Assembly: GCA_037074765.1 (NCBI GenBank)
Contig: JBAMDO010000060.1
Span: 186,001-250,000 of the forward strand
Origin: Mansonella perstans
Taxonomy: Eukaryota > Nematoda > Chromadorea > Rhabditida > Onchocercidae
Direction: 5' to 3'
Length of the DNA: 64,000 nucleotides
Part shown: positions 24,664 through 36,332 of the stretch, piece after piece
Numbering within the stretch: position 1 is the stretch's first letter
Layout of the letters: each line of letters begins with the position of its first letter
Notes under the pieces: generated by a model
What the model was told of the DNA's origin: nothing
Database searches by the model: none
What the model saw: the letters and a program-made list of their open reading frames with translations, nothing else
Made by a program: the position numbers and the translations under genes

Positions 24664-27600
24664 ATGAATTCGAATGATAGTAGTAGTGGTGACGATCACG
24701 TAAAGGAAATAAAAGTCATAGCACCAATCAATATTGCGCTCGTTAAATATTGGGGCAAAAGAAATGAAGTATTTATTTATTTAGAATAGCATTATAAACA
24801 AATTTTTTATTATGATCAATAAGTTGTTTTATAAGCGCTTTATTCAATAATAAAAAATTGAACAAAATATGCTAATAGTATTAATCATCAAAAAAGAAAT
24901 AAAAGTTATAGCATCAATCAATGTTATATAAGTTAAAAAATTGAAAAATTGAAAGGAAAAATTTCTCAGTAAAAATATTCGCAATATTTAGCTCACAAAA
25001 AACATTGGCTATCATTTGTCCCAAACTATTCAGATTTTAGGTGATTAAAAAATTTATTAAATTACAATAAGAAAAAATGATAGTTTTTATTTTTATTTTT
25101 AAATAGTTAAAAAATTTATTAAATACAATAAGAAAAAATGATAGTTTTTATTTTTATTTTTAGATAGTTAAAAAATTTATTAAATACAATAAGAAAAAAT
25201 GATAGTTTTTATTTTTATTTTTAGATAGTTAAAAAATTTATTAAACTACAATAAGAAAAAATGGTACATTTTTATCAGGAATTGTTATCTCTTCATTTTG
25301 TGTATTTCTAGGATCTTATGCTTCCATTGAACGATTCCATTTCACTTTCCATCAATGATCTTTCTGCAAAAACGAGGGTACGAATAGGGCCATCGATTAA
25401 GAAGGATTCAGTTACAATCAATGGTTCAAATATGTGTCTCTCAAAGTATCCTGGATTTCTTCGATGTTTTAGGGTAAGATCATTCATTTTTATCTTAACT
25501 TTATTCACAATACTATGAAATATTTTTATTATAGAAGTAAATGAAGAAATTTAATTTAAGGAAGTGAGAAGATTAATTCGGAAGCGTTCCATTGTATCGG
25601 AAACAACAGAGAAGTCAAAGAAGCAAGACATCTTCAGCAATTTTGAAGTCATTTATTGTTTCCTTTATTATTTAAGGAATTTGAAGTAAAAATATTTCTA
25701 AAAATAAAAGCTTTTATTATTATGTTAGTTGTGTGACACAAATATTGTAACAGAGAAATATCTTTGTTACTTTTTAAAAAGTTTTTTCTGGATCGCTATA
25801 AGCTGTCTTGTGGTAAATTTTGGTTTATTAAATGTTAATATTTGGTTGTTTCAGATAATCTCCGATACAAATTTTCCTATTGAAGCAGGACTTGCTTCTT
25901 CAGCGGCTGGTTTTGCAGCTATTGCATATGGTCTTGGACAGATTTACCATTTAAATATCAACGACATAGCTCGTATTGCTAGAATGGGTAATAATACAAT
26001 GCCATTTTGTTTTTTTCCAGTCATTCTTATATATTTCGAACAATCATAGTTTATATAATTTTATTAGAAGAATGTTTTGAACGTTTAATTCTTGCGGAGA
26101 AAGAATAGATTTCTGGCTGAAAAGTTGATTACTTAAGCTTGTAGTTTTGAAGTAGTCACAAAAAAAAAATCAGAGATTGATGTAAGTGTTCAGGTTCTGG
26201 AAGTGCATGTCGGAGTATCTTAAGTGGTCTTGTACACTGGAAAGCAGGCGCTGCAGAAGATGGAGCCGACTGCGTTTGTGAAGTCTGTTTATTTTTTTTC
26301 AAGTTTTATAACTTTGCATAGTTTCTGATGTCCAGAAATGAAAGATTTTAAGGAATAATCACTGGTAATGCATAGTTGAAGATAAAGGATGTGGCCGATA
26401 TTATATAAAAGTGTCGACCAGACAAGTTTTTTCAGACAGCTTTCCCAGAAGATTATTGGCCCACGTTGAGGTCAATAATTTTGATAACGTCATATAATGC
26501 AAAGAAGGTTGGTAGTTCTCGTGGAATGCAGTTGACTGTTAAAACTTCAAAATTATTGCAAGCTAGGATGGATGTTGTGCCTAAACAAATAACGAAGTAT
26601 ATTTCGGACACTTTCTTATTAATATAAAAAGTATTGTCGTTGCTTCAGTTTCTGTAATGGACGATTCCATCTGACTGCGATGCCTTTTTTTTTGTCTTCA
26701 TTTTGCTTTAGTTGAAGTTATTTTGGCAGGAATGATATTGCAGATTGAAAAATGCTTTTCTCAATACGGATTTTGAGGAATTTGCTGAAGTAATAATGTC
26801 GGATAGTGGGCAATTGCATGCTTTATGTATGGATACCATGCCTTCACTCAGGGTATTTATCCAGTATTTGTTAATTTACTGTTTCAAGATGGAGCAAGTA
26901 GAACTAGGAACAAAATTCGTGGCGACTGTAAAGACAGTGCAGTGTCAAATTCGGAATTAAATTTTTCAGATTATACGAATTCATTCTCATTGTGAATTCT
27001 CAGTGATCTAGCACTCAGAAAAAATGATTACTTAATTGTTTTGCATTTATTTAAAATTTACAAATTGTAAATATGGAACTAGATTGGTATGTAGGGGACA
27101 CTTTTTTAGTTGAATCTTTAATTTTTATCATTTTTTATTTCAGTCATTAGCATCACAGCTTTTAAATATTGAACCGAATTAGTTAAAAAACAACGAAATT
27201 TCAAACAAGTTGAGCTTATGATTATAGCAAATCATATGAAACATTTAAAACATTTGCTGATTTCAGTATTTGAATGATAATTCTTGGTATCTTATGCAAC
27301 TTATTCATGCCTTGAATAGACATTGCAAGAGTACGAAAGTGGCTTACACGTTTGATGCTGGTCCAAATTGTTGTTTATTTTTGGAATCTGTCAACGTACC
27401 ATTAATTCTGGCTGCCATCAATAAATATTGCAAATTACCGCCCGATCTCGTAGGTATAAAAGTTTTTCTTTTATTATTTATTTATTTATAGTTTTAATAA
27501 CAAAAAAGCTTTCTCTCTTTCAGTCAAAAGATGCTAAATCTGATCTCATTTTCTAGTGTACTTTACTTGAGATGGAGTGCAATGGGCATTTTTCGGCGCA

Positions 27601-28154
27601 TGACTGGTTAAGTCGCATGAAGCTTAATAAAAATTAAGTTAGAAATGATTATGGAGGTGAAGCATAAAAACATAAAACCATAAAAACCTCAGTTTGATAG
27701 AGCAAGAAATGTCTTAACTTGACTCGTTAAACAAAAGTTGCGATAAGACAGAAAACGAATTCTACTACATATCTTTAAATTACTTGATGCATGGAATCAT
27801 TTTATTGTACGAAAAATTTTTTTGTATATTAGTTTTTGAAGCATCTTCAAAATGCAAAAGATTTGTTATTTATTATTTTTCGTTAAAGTGCCAAAACATT
27901 TTAATTTGGTTATTTTATTGTACAGTAATTTTTTTTCCTATAATAAACATTTTGCAGAGCAAGTAACAGGTTGTCCCGCTGCATCTGAGTATAAAAATTT
28001 GAAAAGTTTGATAGAAGAAGAACAGAAAAATCTGGTGTTATTGGAATCTGTATATGGCGAAGAGATCATCGAAATTGAACCGATGGAAGACGTTGTCAAA
28101 AGTATTTTTTTTAGTCATGTGGGCGCTGGACCAGTGTTAGCGCAGAGCAATTAG
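24664..28154 (+). CDS. MVD: Diphosphomevalonate decarboxylase
   Basis: Nine exons, 24664-24768, 25312-25473, 25561-25647, 25855-25987, 26194-26282, 26436-26596, 26744-26852, 27267-27453 and 27958-28154, give 409 residues, like human MVD (400). The enzyme converts mevalonate 5-diphosphate to isopentenyl diphosphate with ATP, the last step of the mevalonate pathway, in the cytosol. Visible marks of the GHMP fold: APINIALVKYWGKRNE with the substrate-contact lysines, the nucleotide loop PIEAGLASSAAGFAAIAYGL, SGSACRS, and AYTFDAGPN holding the catalytic aspartate. Alignment to the human frame fixes the 26282 donor rather than an earlier one. Nematodes lack sterol synthesis but keep this pathway for dolichol, ubiquinone and prenylation. 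Confidence 0.96.
25043..25262. repeat. 61-base tandem repeat in MVD intron 1, about 3.6 copies
   Basis: Unit gttaaaaaatttattaaata followed by caataagaaaaaatgatagt and a T-rich tail; starts at 25043, 25106, 25167 and 25228. The two inner copies are almost identical, so it is young. Confidence 0.95.
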
Positions 28155-28830
28155 GTGTTGGTTGTGTGCACTTTTGTTAAAAAATAAGTACATGTTATAA
28201 ATTGTGTGGTTTTGTGGTAAAATTTGTCCTATAAAATCTACGTTCGAGTTAATGTAGACGTTGTTTGGGAATTTTTAGAATTTTCCACTTTAATACACTT
28301 ACAATTATTCTATTTTTATCTGTGCATTCTGATTTTCTTGATGATGTCTCATTTTTTTCAGTTAAAAAACGAAAACTATTAATAGTATTGTGAACTGTTT
28401 TCGCTTTTTTTTATTTGAAACATTTATAATTATGCCAAATATGTTTTTGAAGATCGTTGATATTGATGCGGTTGTTTGTTTAAATCTCATTTTTTTAAAA
28501 AATAATTCCATGAATGTAAGATTTTCTTAAAAATATAAAATAAAATAATTAGTGAAAGAAAAGTGAAAAAAAAGGTTCGGCAGAAATAAGGACGAGGATT
28601 TTTGTGGAACTATGGAATAATAATTATCAGAAGTCAAAAAATTCTTTTATTTTGAAAGACACTATGATTTTCTTCATTGACAACCTTTAGTTAAGTTTAT
28701 TTGAACAATAATGATGCAAATGAGTGATCCAACAATATTTGTAGAAGAAGAGGTAGTACTGGAGTATTTCAGGAAATAATGATTTGATGCCAACGACAAC
28801 GCTGATTACGGTTGCGGTGTATACTTAGAA
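28155..28830. other. 3' to 3' gap between MVD and collagen
   Basis: 676 bases between convergent genes, AT-rich, with AATAAA-like sites. No gene seen. Confidence 0.5.
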
Positions 28831-30598
28831 TCAAGATCGCATTCTTGGAACTAAAAGTAAATTGTAGGATGAGATTCAGATACTACAGCCAAAGAAACTT
28901 TCAGTTGCACTAAAAGTTAAGTAGTCATAAACGTATGAAGTTTCAGTAAGTTAAAAATAATTGGAACGCTAAAGTAAACAGATGAGGTGAAACCTACTCG
29001 GACAGTGTCTGCATGTGCCACGTTCTCCAGGTTCGCCCGAGGCACCGCGTTGACCGACTGTTCCAACCCTTCCTTCTGGTCCTGGTTGCCCAATCTCTCC
29101 GGGCAATCCGGGAGGACCCGGGAAGGATTGTCCATCTGGTCCAGGTACACCTCTCGGACCAGCTGGCCCTTGTGCACCCTGAAGACCGGGTGGTCCCTGT
29201 GATCCAGTCATGTAAATGATGCGGCCCGGTGCGCCTCGAGTTCCAGGTGGTCCGATCCTTCCAAGTCTTCCAGTTGCTCCAGGTTGTCCTGGAGTGCCCT
29301 AAAGTTTTGACTAACTTTAATAATCAACATGAAAAAAAGCTTGAAATCCTTTAAGTGATATTATTTTGTGGCGACAGCACTATTTTTCCATATAATTTCA
29401 TATAATCATACTTTTTTACATGTTATCTTACAGACTGGTAAAGCTGCATTCATGGAGTTTTATTTCATGAAAAAGATATTCGAAGTGCATACCGTTTCAC
29501 CTTGTATTCCATCTTTGGGTAAATCTCCCGGCGTACCTTTTGGTCCTGGTGGACCTTTTGGCCCCATGTTACCAGGTATACCAGGACGCCCCGGAGGACA
29601 AATAAGACAAAGATCCGCATGCACTGCTGGTTTTAATTGAGCGTCAACGCCATTTTTACCGTCTTTGCCAGTGATTCCATCTTTACCATCGTTGCCAGGA
29701 TCTCCTTCAGGCCCAACAGGTCCTGCTGCTCCCTAAATTATAAAAATAACACAAAATATGATTCATTTTAAGCCTTCAATATTTTGTCTTCTTCGCTGAT
29801 GTGGAGCTTCAAAATTTACTTTGTAATTCGAAATTTAAAATGAAATTTATTTTCACTTGATTGCAAGTGCAGCAAACATTCAAATTTGCATTGATCACAG
29901 CAGCATTAGCATGTTTATATTCTTGATTACTATTTTCAGTCATTGGTACCCAATGACCAAACTTCCATTCGCGTTTTAAACGTCGGACACGTGCCAGTTG
30001 CAACCCAGACATTTCAGCAAGCATATTGCGGGAACGTGACTGTAAAATTTATTACATTCAAAATTTCTATTTTGCACAGCTCTATGAAGAAGTATATGCT
30101 ATTAAATTATTAGCTTTTATACATTATGGATTAAAAGATTAGTGAATGAAAATTGATAAATAAAGGAACTAAGAGATTAAAAGTAATTCATCAACAAAAT
30201 GATTGCGAAACATAATTCAAATTTAATATCTTATAAAATGGATTTACACGCAATGTCTGAAATATCTCATTTGTTCTTGGAAAAAATGGGAATCGCTTCA
30301 AATGTTCAGATGCATTTAATTCACTTTGCTTATCCTTAATGCATGCATCTGTCCCATAGAAGACAGACAAGTATATTTTTAAATGATTATTATAAAATTA
30401 AAGAAATTCCATCACCTTGCAGTATTCTATTTCATCGGTAATGTGGCTATGAAGTGACTGCACGTAAGAATGCAGTGCTGGTAGAGTGATTACTGCAGCA
30501 ATAACCGCTACTGTGGAAAATGCAACTGCAAGAACTGCTAATCGGCGCAAATGTTGTTGTTCCAAATCTTCCTTCTCACATCCTATCAATGTTGGCAT
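28831..30598 (-). CDS. Cuticle collagen A
   Basis: Five exons, 30598-30416, 30039-29857, 29732-29493, 29298-28998 and 28850-28831, give 308 residues. Order: short cytosolic start, membrane anchor at about 19-42 ([20 protein letters not shown]), [12 protein letters not shown] box, subtilisin-type cleavage motif R-R-L-K-R at 80-84, the cysteine cluster CCTC at 117-120, a short Gly-X-Y stretch, CLIC, and a long Gly-X-Y domain with few breaks, ending at CRHCP. The last exon is tiny (IPRMRS then stop) and was chosen because phase and the paralogue both fit; it is the least certain part. Secreted and cross-linked into the cuticle. TTTTCAG at 30618-30612 is a likely trans-splice site. Head-to-head with a paralogue at 33113. 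Confidence 0.95.
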
Positions 30599-33112
30599 AA
30601 TTAAGTTGAATCTGAAAATGAGAATGGAAATAATTCAAATTGAATTCTTTTTGGTTTTGATTTAAAATTCAATTTTCAAATCCAATCAGTCATTTATAGA
30701 ATGATTTAAATAGTAAGTTTAAATACATAAGCACAAATGTAGGAAAGTGACCGGAGCAAATCTAACGATGAGACTGGAATGATGAAAAAATGAGATTAGA
30801 GGAATGAGTTTCTGGAGCTAATTAACAGCGATCTAAAAGTGGAATAATTATTTAGATATTTGAACATAACATATGAAATCATTAATTGAGGTCAGAATAG
30901 AATAATTTTAAGAGATTGGAATTAATGAAATGAGACATTAAAGCATACTCCATCCTTTCTACCTCTGTAATGAAAGAACACTGTCCATTCTGTTTGCTGG
31001 GGCAACTATCCGATATTACTGCTATGCGATACCTTTGAGCGCATTTTATTTTGTTGCAATCTTCATTTTTTCACTTGGTTTATATTACCATTTGGTCGTA
31101 TTGTATGGCATGGGAGGCACCCACCCCTCCGTTTAGTATTTGAAACAAGATTTTATCGCTATCCTGACAGATGGGCAGTACGAGGAACCTCTTCTCGCAA
31201 TTTGTCTTAAAATTTGAATGCAACAACCTGAAACTGTTTGCTAATAAATCCCCAATGATAAAAAAAGATTAGAAATCGATTGTACGAATTTGAAAGTTTG
31301 GATTGAATGAAATTGAAAGCGAATTACAAAGTAGTTCATCTTTTCAGCTTAACACACCATATCCATTATTGAACATTGACATAAGAAGAAGAACAAAATA
31401 GAAGGAAGGCAAATTAAGATCCTCATAATAAGCTTACTGAAGTCTGTTCATGAAATGTACTAGAAAAGAGTAGTGAAAATGGTATTATGGTTAAGATAAA
31501 CAGAATAAACAGAACAGAATTCTAAATATAACTATCGGGGATTTAAATGTTGGGTGTTTAATTCGGTCAAAAAACATGGTAGCAAGCAGGCACACATAGA
31601 GTTCCGGAAAAAGTTCTGGATATTCTTTAGAAACTATTTTGTCTACTTATCTATTAATTGTTGATGACAGATTGTGGATTGTGAATTCCTGATAAAAGCT
31701 TAGGCTTATATAAAAAAGAAAAAAATTCTCCATACAGTTCAGATCTACTCATCTCAGCTCATCAGAACTGAAGTAATAAAGAATGTATCTTAGATCTTAC
31801 AAAAGCGATGCGCTGATCTGTTTTAGGTAGTATTACGTTTCTTTTTAAATACTATGTTTTTTTATTTTTGTTGTAAGTATTTGATCCAGGCAATATCATT
31901 GATTCTATACTTTATTGATCATCCATTAAAATTAGCTATTCAAGACTTATTTCATTATTATGTGGTTGGCAGACGGATCAATTCAGAACGAACATTTGTC
32001 ATTGATTCGAGAGAATGCATGAACACAGACGCTGTCATGGAATCATTTGGCGACAGCATACTGGTTATAATGCAAGACAACAATTTGTTGCTCATTTCGA
32101 AAATTTTGGCATTAATAAAATTCTGCATTAACGAAAATGTTTAAAGGATCAGCTGTATACTTTATTGAAATTTTCAAAATGAATAAAAATTAATTTTACT
32201 CAAAGTTTCAAATGAATAAAAATTAATTTTACTGAAAACTTTTTTGTATTTCATAATTCGACTTCGACAAAGAACATATACTTGGAACAACGTTAAATCT
32301 TATAGAAATTATTACCAGAGAAAACGGCTAACAGAGATAGGATAATTAAGACTCTCTTTATATCTCCTTATAATTACCATAGATACCGTAGGAATTAGTG
32401 GCTTTCACCGACATTAGCGAAATCAGAATATTTCCGACTCATTATTCAGATTCAGTTGAGGATATAAATTCTTCTCACAAGTTAATGCCTTCATAAATTT
32501 ATTAACTTGCATATATAGTATCACGTTTACTTACCTTAGTATAAAATAGATCTGTCGTACAATTAGCCTTCTTTTTCTCTCATTTTCTATTCTGTAAAAA
32601 TGGAGTGAGTGTACACTGGTTAATCAGTTAATTTAATGCAATGAGATGTGAATTTGAGACCTGTGTGACACAATTTAAATTCTAATTAAGAAAAAAAGAG
32701 AGCATGAAATAAAAAACAATGATAACTGCTGACCTGAAAGTATCGTTTGACCCTTATGTCCTCCTACTTGTGCTCCGCATCAATACTGTTTTTCACTGTT
32801 GTCTCCCTACATACGAATCGCTTCCGCAAGAATCTCTGCAAAGTGAATTTTTCAAAAAGCTCTTCTTATTCCTTTTTAGTTCAATTTAATGATTCTGGCT
32901 CCAAGATGCCTGTTTATGTTTAGATTCATTAAAACCTCGGAAAAATCTATCCAATTCTGGAAAATTTTTTTCTCACTAATTTTCTAAAACTTTTTGAAAA
33001 ATGTTGATAGTTTTTGGATCTCAGAAACTTTTAGTTGTAAATTTATTAGATCCTGTGAATCATCCTGAACGTTAAGAAATAAAATCAAAAGCTAAGCTTT
33101 ACTCTTATTAGA
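30599..33112. other. Shared upstream region of two divergent collagens
   Basis: 2.5 kb between two collagen start codons. No exon-quality frame; a 96-codon plus-strand frame at 31854-32144 lacks family marks or splice partners. A 25-base phrase (aaatgaataaaaattaattt...) is repeated near 32177 and 32209. The region presumably carries moult-regulated promoter elements, but I cannot point to a defined site. Confidence 0.5.
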
Positions 33113-35088
33113 ATGGACTGGAAGATGACAAAAGATTTGGAGCAGGATGAATATCGTCAGATGCGTCGGATCGCATTCCTTGCAATCGTTGTTTCAACTG
33201 CTGCAGTTGTCTCAGCAGTCATTACTTTACCGATGCTTTATGGTTTCATTCAAAAATTAGAAAATCATTTGTTGCGTGAGACTCATTTCTGCAAGGTAGA
33301 AATTTCATCAGTAGAAAATTAGCAAGCAATTCTAACATCCATATTGGAAAGAACATAAATTTAGTGAATAAAGAAGAAAACAGACGTTGCACTAATTAGA
33401 AAACATTTTTGCTGCTTCATTAAAATATGAATGAACAATTCTCAATAATATTAGAGCAAAAATTTGAAGATTTAACTAGCATTAAAGATTCATGAAGAGC
33501 AGAACAACTTGAAGTTAGATTGGAAAAACTAATACTGAAAAGAAATCTTGAACTTTCATGCATATTATGACATTAACGACATTAATAACACATTTTTAGT
33601 CTCGATCAAGGGATATGTGGTCCGAAATTACAGCACTGCAGATTGGCAAGAAGTTTTTCAATCGGATTAAAAGAGAATGGTCATTCGGTAAGTGGATGCC
33701 TGCTAGTTATCAAGATACTGGTAGTATTTATGGTTCCGGTGGTGATAGTGGCAGAAACTATGGCTCAGTACCATTGGAGCCGGTAATAAATGCTAATCAA
33801 TATGGCCAATGTTGTACATGTCATACGGTAAATCATTCAGTTTCAATTTTTTGATAAGTGGTGAAATATCTGAAAATGGATTAGTCATCTCATCTCTTTC
33901 CTTTAAGATGTGATACCGCAAAATAACTGAGAAATCAGCAATTCATGAATACCTTTAATTCATTTATTTGTCGCTCACCAACTTATTAATTTGAAAATGC
34001 AAGTAAAAGTGGCATTAAATTTTCCAGCATTCAATTTATCCAATTTATCCCATTCATTAATTACATCATGTGATAAAATGAATTCGCTTATTTGAAATAT
34101 ATAATATATTCATTACAAACAATACATAATATTTAAAATGTTTGATTGATGCACGTTAACTTCGCAGTGCATTGTATATTCAAGATGGCAGTTGCAGGGT
34201 ACTGCAGGACCTCCCGGTCCAGATGGTGAGGATGGAAAAAATGGATTGGACGGATACCCAGGCAAAAATGGAAAAAAGGGAAAAGATTCGAAAATTTTCT
34301 TATTTTCGTCAGACGGAAATAGAGAGGAGCAAGAATTGTGCATGAATTGTCCACCAGGTCCTCGAGGACAGCCGGGTCCTACAGGCCCCAAAGGACCTCC
34401 AGGTCCTAAAGGAGCAACTGGAAATCGCGGAAATGATGGCGAAAAGGGTGAGGAGGTTAGCTTTATAATTTTCTGAAACTTTTCTGTTTGTCCGCAACTA
34501 TTCATCAGTCTAATATATTAAATTCTTGCTCTTATTTTCTATTGTTCAGTTTAGAAAGAGATACTGAGTAATTTCTTTTAGGGCTTAGCTGGACAAGTGG
34601 GACTTAAGGGTCGACCGGGACAGCAAGGGAAACCAGGTACTCGTGGTGTACCAGGACGATTAATCCATATACCAGGACCTTTTGGTCCATCTGGACCAAA
34701 AGGAGATTTCGGTGATCTGGGTCCAAAAGGTGTACCTGGTATGGACGGCATCTCTTATCCAGGTCCACCCGGTGAACCAGGTTATAATGGAAGAAATGGA
34801 CTGGAAGGAAAGCAAGGCTTACGTGGACCTTCGGGTCCTCCAGGTAAAGATGGCGCACGAGGCAGTTGCGATCATTGTTCAGGTAAGCAATTTTTCCATA
34901 CTTTGTTTCTTAGCGTGAATTTTTTTTAAAAAAAATCCTGCAAATCAATCAAACTTTCAGAAATGAAACAATTGAATACATTTGATTAATAGTTAAAAAC
35001 ATTTGGAAAAAGTCAAAATAAGTTCCTTTTCTTCCCCGCTTCTATATTACGACCCGTTACAGCTCCTCGACTACCGCCAGGATATTGA
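33113..35088 (+). CDS. Cuticle collagen B
   Basis: Five exons, 33113-33295, 33600-33827, 34198-34455, 34582-34882 and 35063-35088, give 331 residues. Membrane anchor at about 19-42 (IAFLAIVVSTAAVVSAVITL), the conserved SRSRDMWSEITAL box at 62-74, cleavage motif R-I-K-R at 83-86, a Gly/Ser/Tyr spacer, CCTC near 132-135, a first Gly-X-Y block, a break containing CMNC, then a long Gly-X-Y domain to SCDHC and APRLPPGY before TGA. First, fourth and tiny last exons match collagen A in length or phase (183, 301, then phase 1). The first Gly-X-Y exon could begin six bases earlier. AG at 33110-33111 is one base before the ATG, so a trans-spliced leader would be almost absent. Confidence 0.96.
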
Positions 35089-36332
35089 AGTCTGAAAGAA
35101 GTTTCAAGAATTAAACAAGAATTTGTTCATGCATATTTTCAGATATATATTACACTATCTTCAGACTTTAGATAAATTATTTATTCAGCTATGTATCTAT
35201 TTCCAAAATTTTCTGTCAAGTCAACATTGATTTCACATCAAAAGAACGTCAAGAAATTTTAGTTAACTTGTTTCTGTTCCGAGATTTCCGGACAACCGTC
35301 AAACTGTTTTACTTAACCATTTAATTTATTATAGTCATTCATTTATGTTGTTCCGGTCTAGTTATTGCAGTTGTGTGTTTTTCTTCGAAAAAGTTTTCGG
35401 AGTAAATTTGTTCAGCCCTTGAGGAATAAATTTAAGAGTCATGTGAGAGATAATTTAATGCAGATTACTGATTGATTTGCATAATTTTAGCCAAGGCTAA
35501 AATTTATTGTGTGTCTTAATGCTACGAAATTCTCGGATTACAATTATTGCTGAGAAAAAACAAAACAATACAAGATTTGGTTTTACAAGCAGGAACATCA
35601 CAAAAAAATGATTTTGCAGGTAAAAATCACAACTATTAGTACATGCATCATTTCGATAAATGCAAAAGTTTGAAAATGAACTTTCCGCAGATTTAATTCG
35701 TTGTTCAAAATCAATCTGTCGAACTGAAACCTTTCCATTTACATCTCCTTATTATCTAATGTCATATAAACAAAAAGCGATGGTAGGTCAAGATTATGAA
35801 TCGATGACAAATGACAACATTCAACGAGAATAAAGTACCCACAATTAACATGACACATTCACATACCTTGTATTAACGAAAGCCATAATTGTTGCTCGAC
35901 AGCTTTTTCAAGAATTAAACTTAAATTTAAGCAAAATACTAGTCAGCATTAGAATTTCAATCTGAATATCATTAAAAAGAAATAGTTTTTTATACAAAGA
36001 ATAAAAAAAGCTTTTCACATCTTAAAAGAAAGCTTAATTAAAATACCGCAAGGGATAGATAAGAAAAGAAATACTGCAAACTGACAAATCCAATACATTC
36101 AAAAATTCAATGTTCTGTTAAAAATAAGACGGTGTTATGATGATGTATAAAATAGAAAACGAATGAACGGCAAATAACAGTCTAAATTATTTACAACATT
36201 GACCTACAAAGGTAGGTAAGCATAAATATACAAATTCAAGATATCCCGTCTAGAAAATAAATGCATTTGAGAAAATTCGTGAAGTTTTAATTAAATCTTC
36301 TTAAAAGCTTTTTGTTTTTGTTTGCTTCATCT
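35089..36332. other. 3' to 3' gap, collagen B and glutamate transporter
   Basis: 1.2 kb, AT-rich, between convergent genes; nothing recognised. Confidence 0.5.

Noticed and set aside
31854..32144. 96-codon plus frame between the collagens
   Set aside because: No splice partner or recognisable motif; composition fits AT-rich chance.
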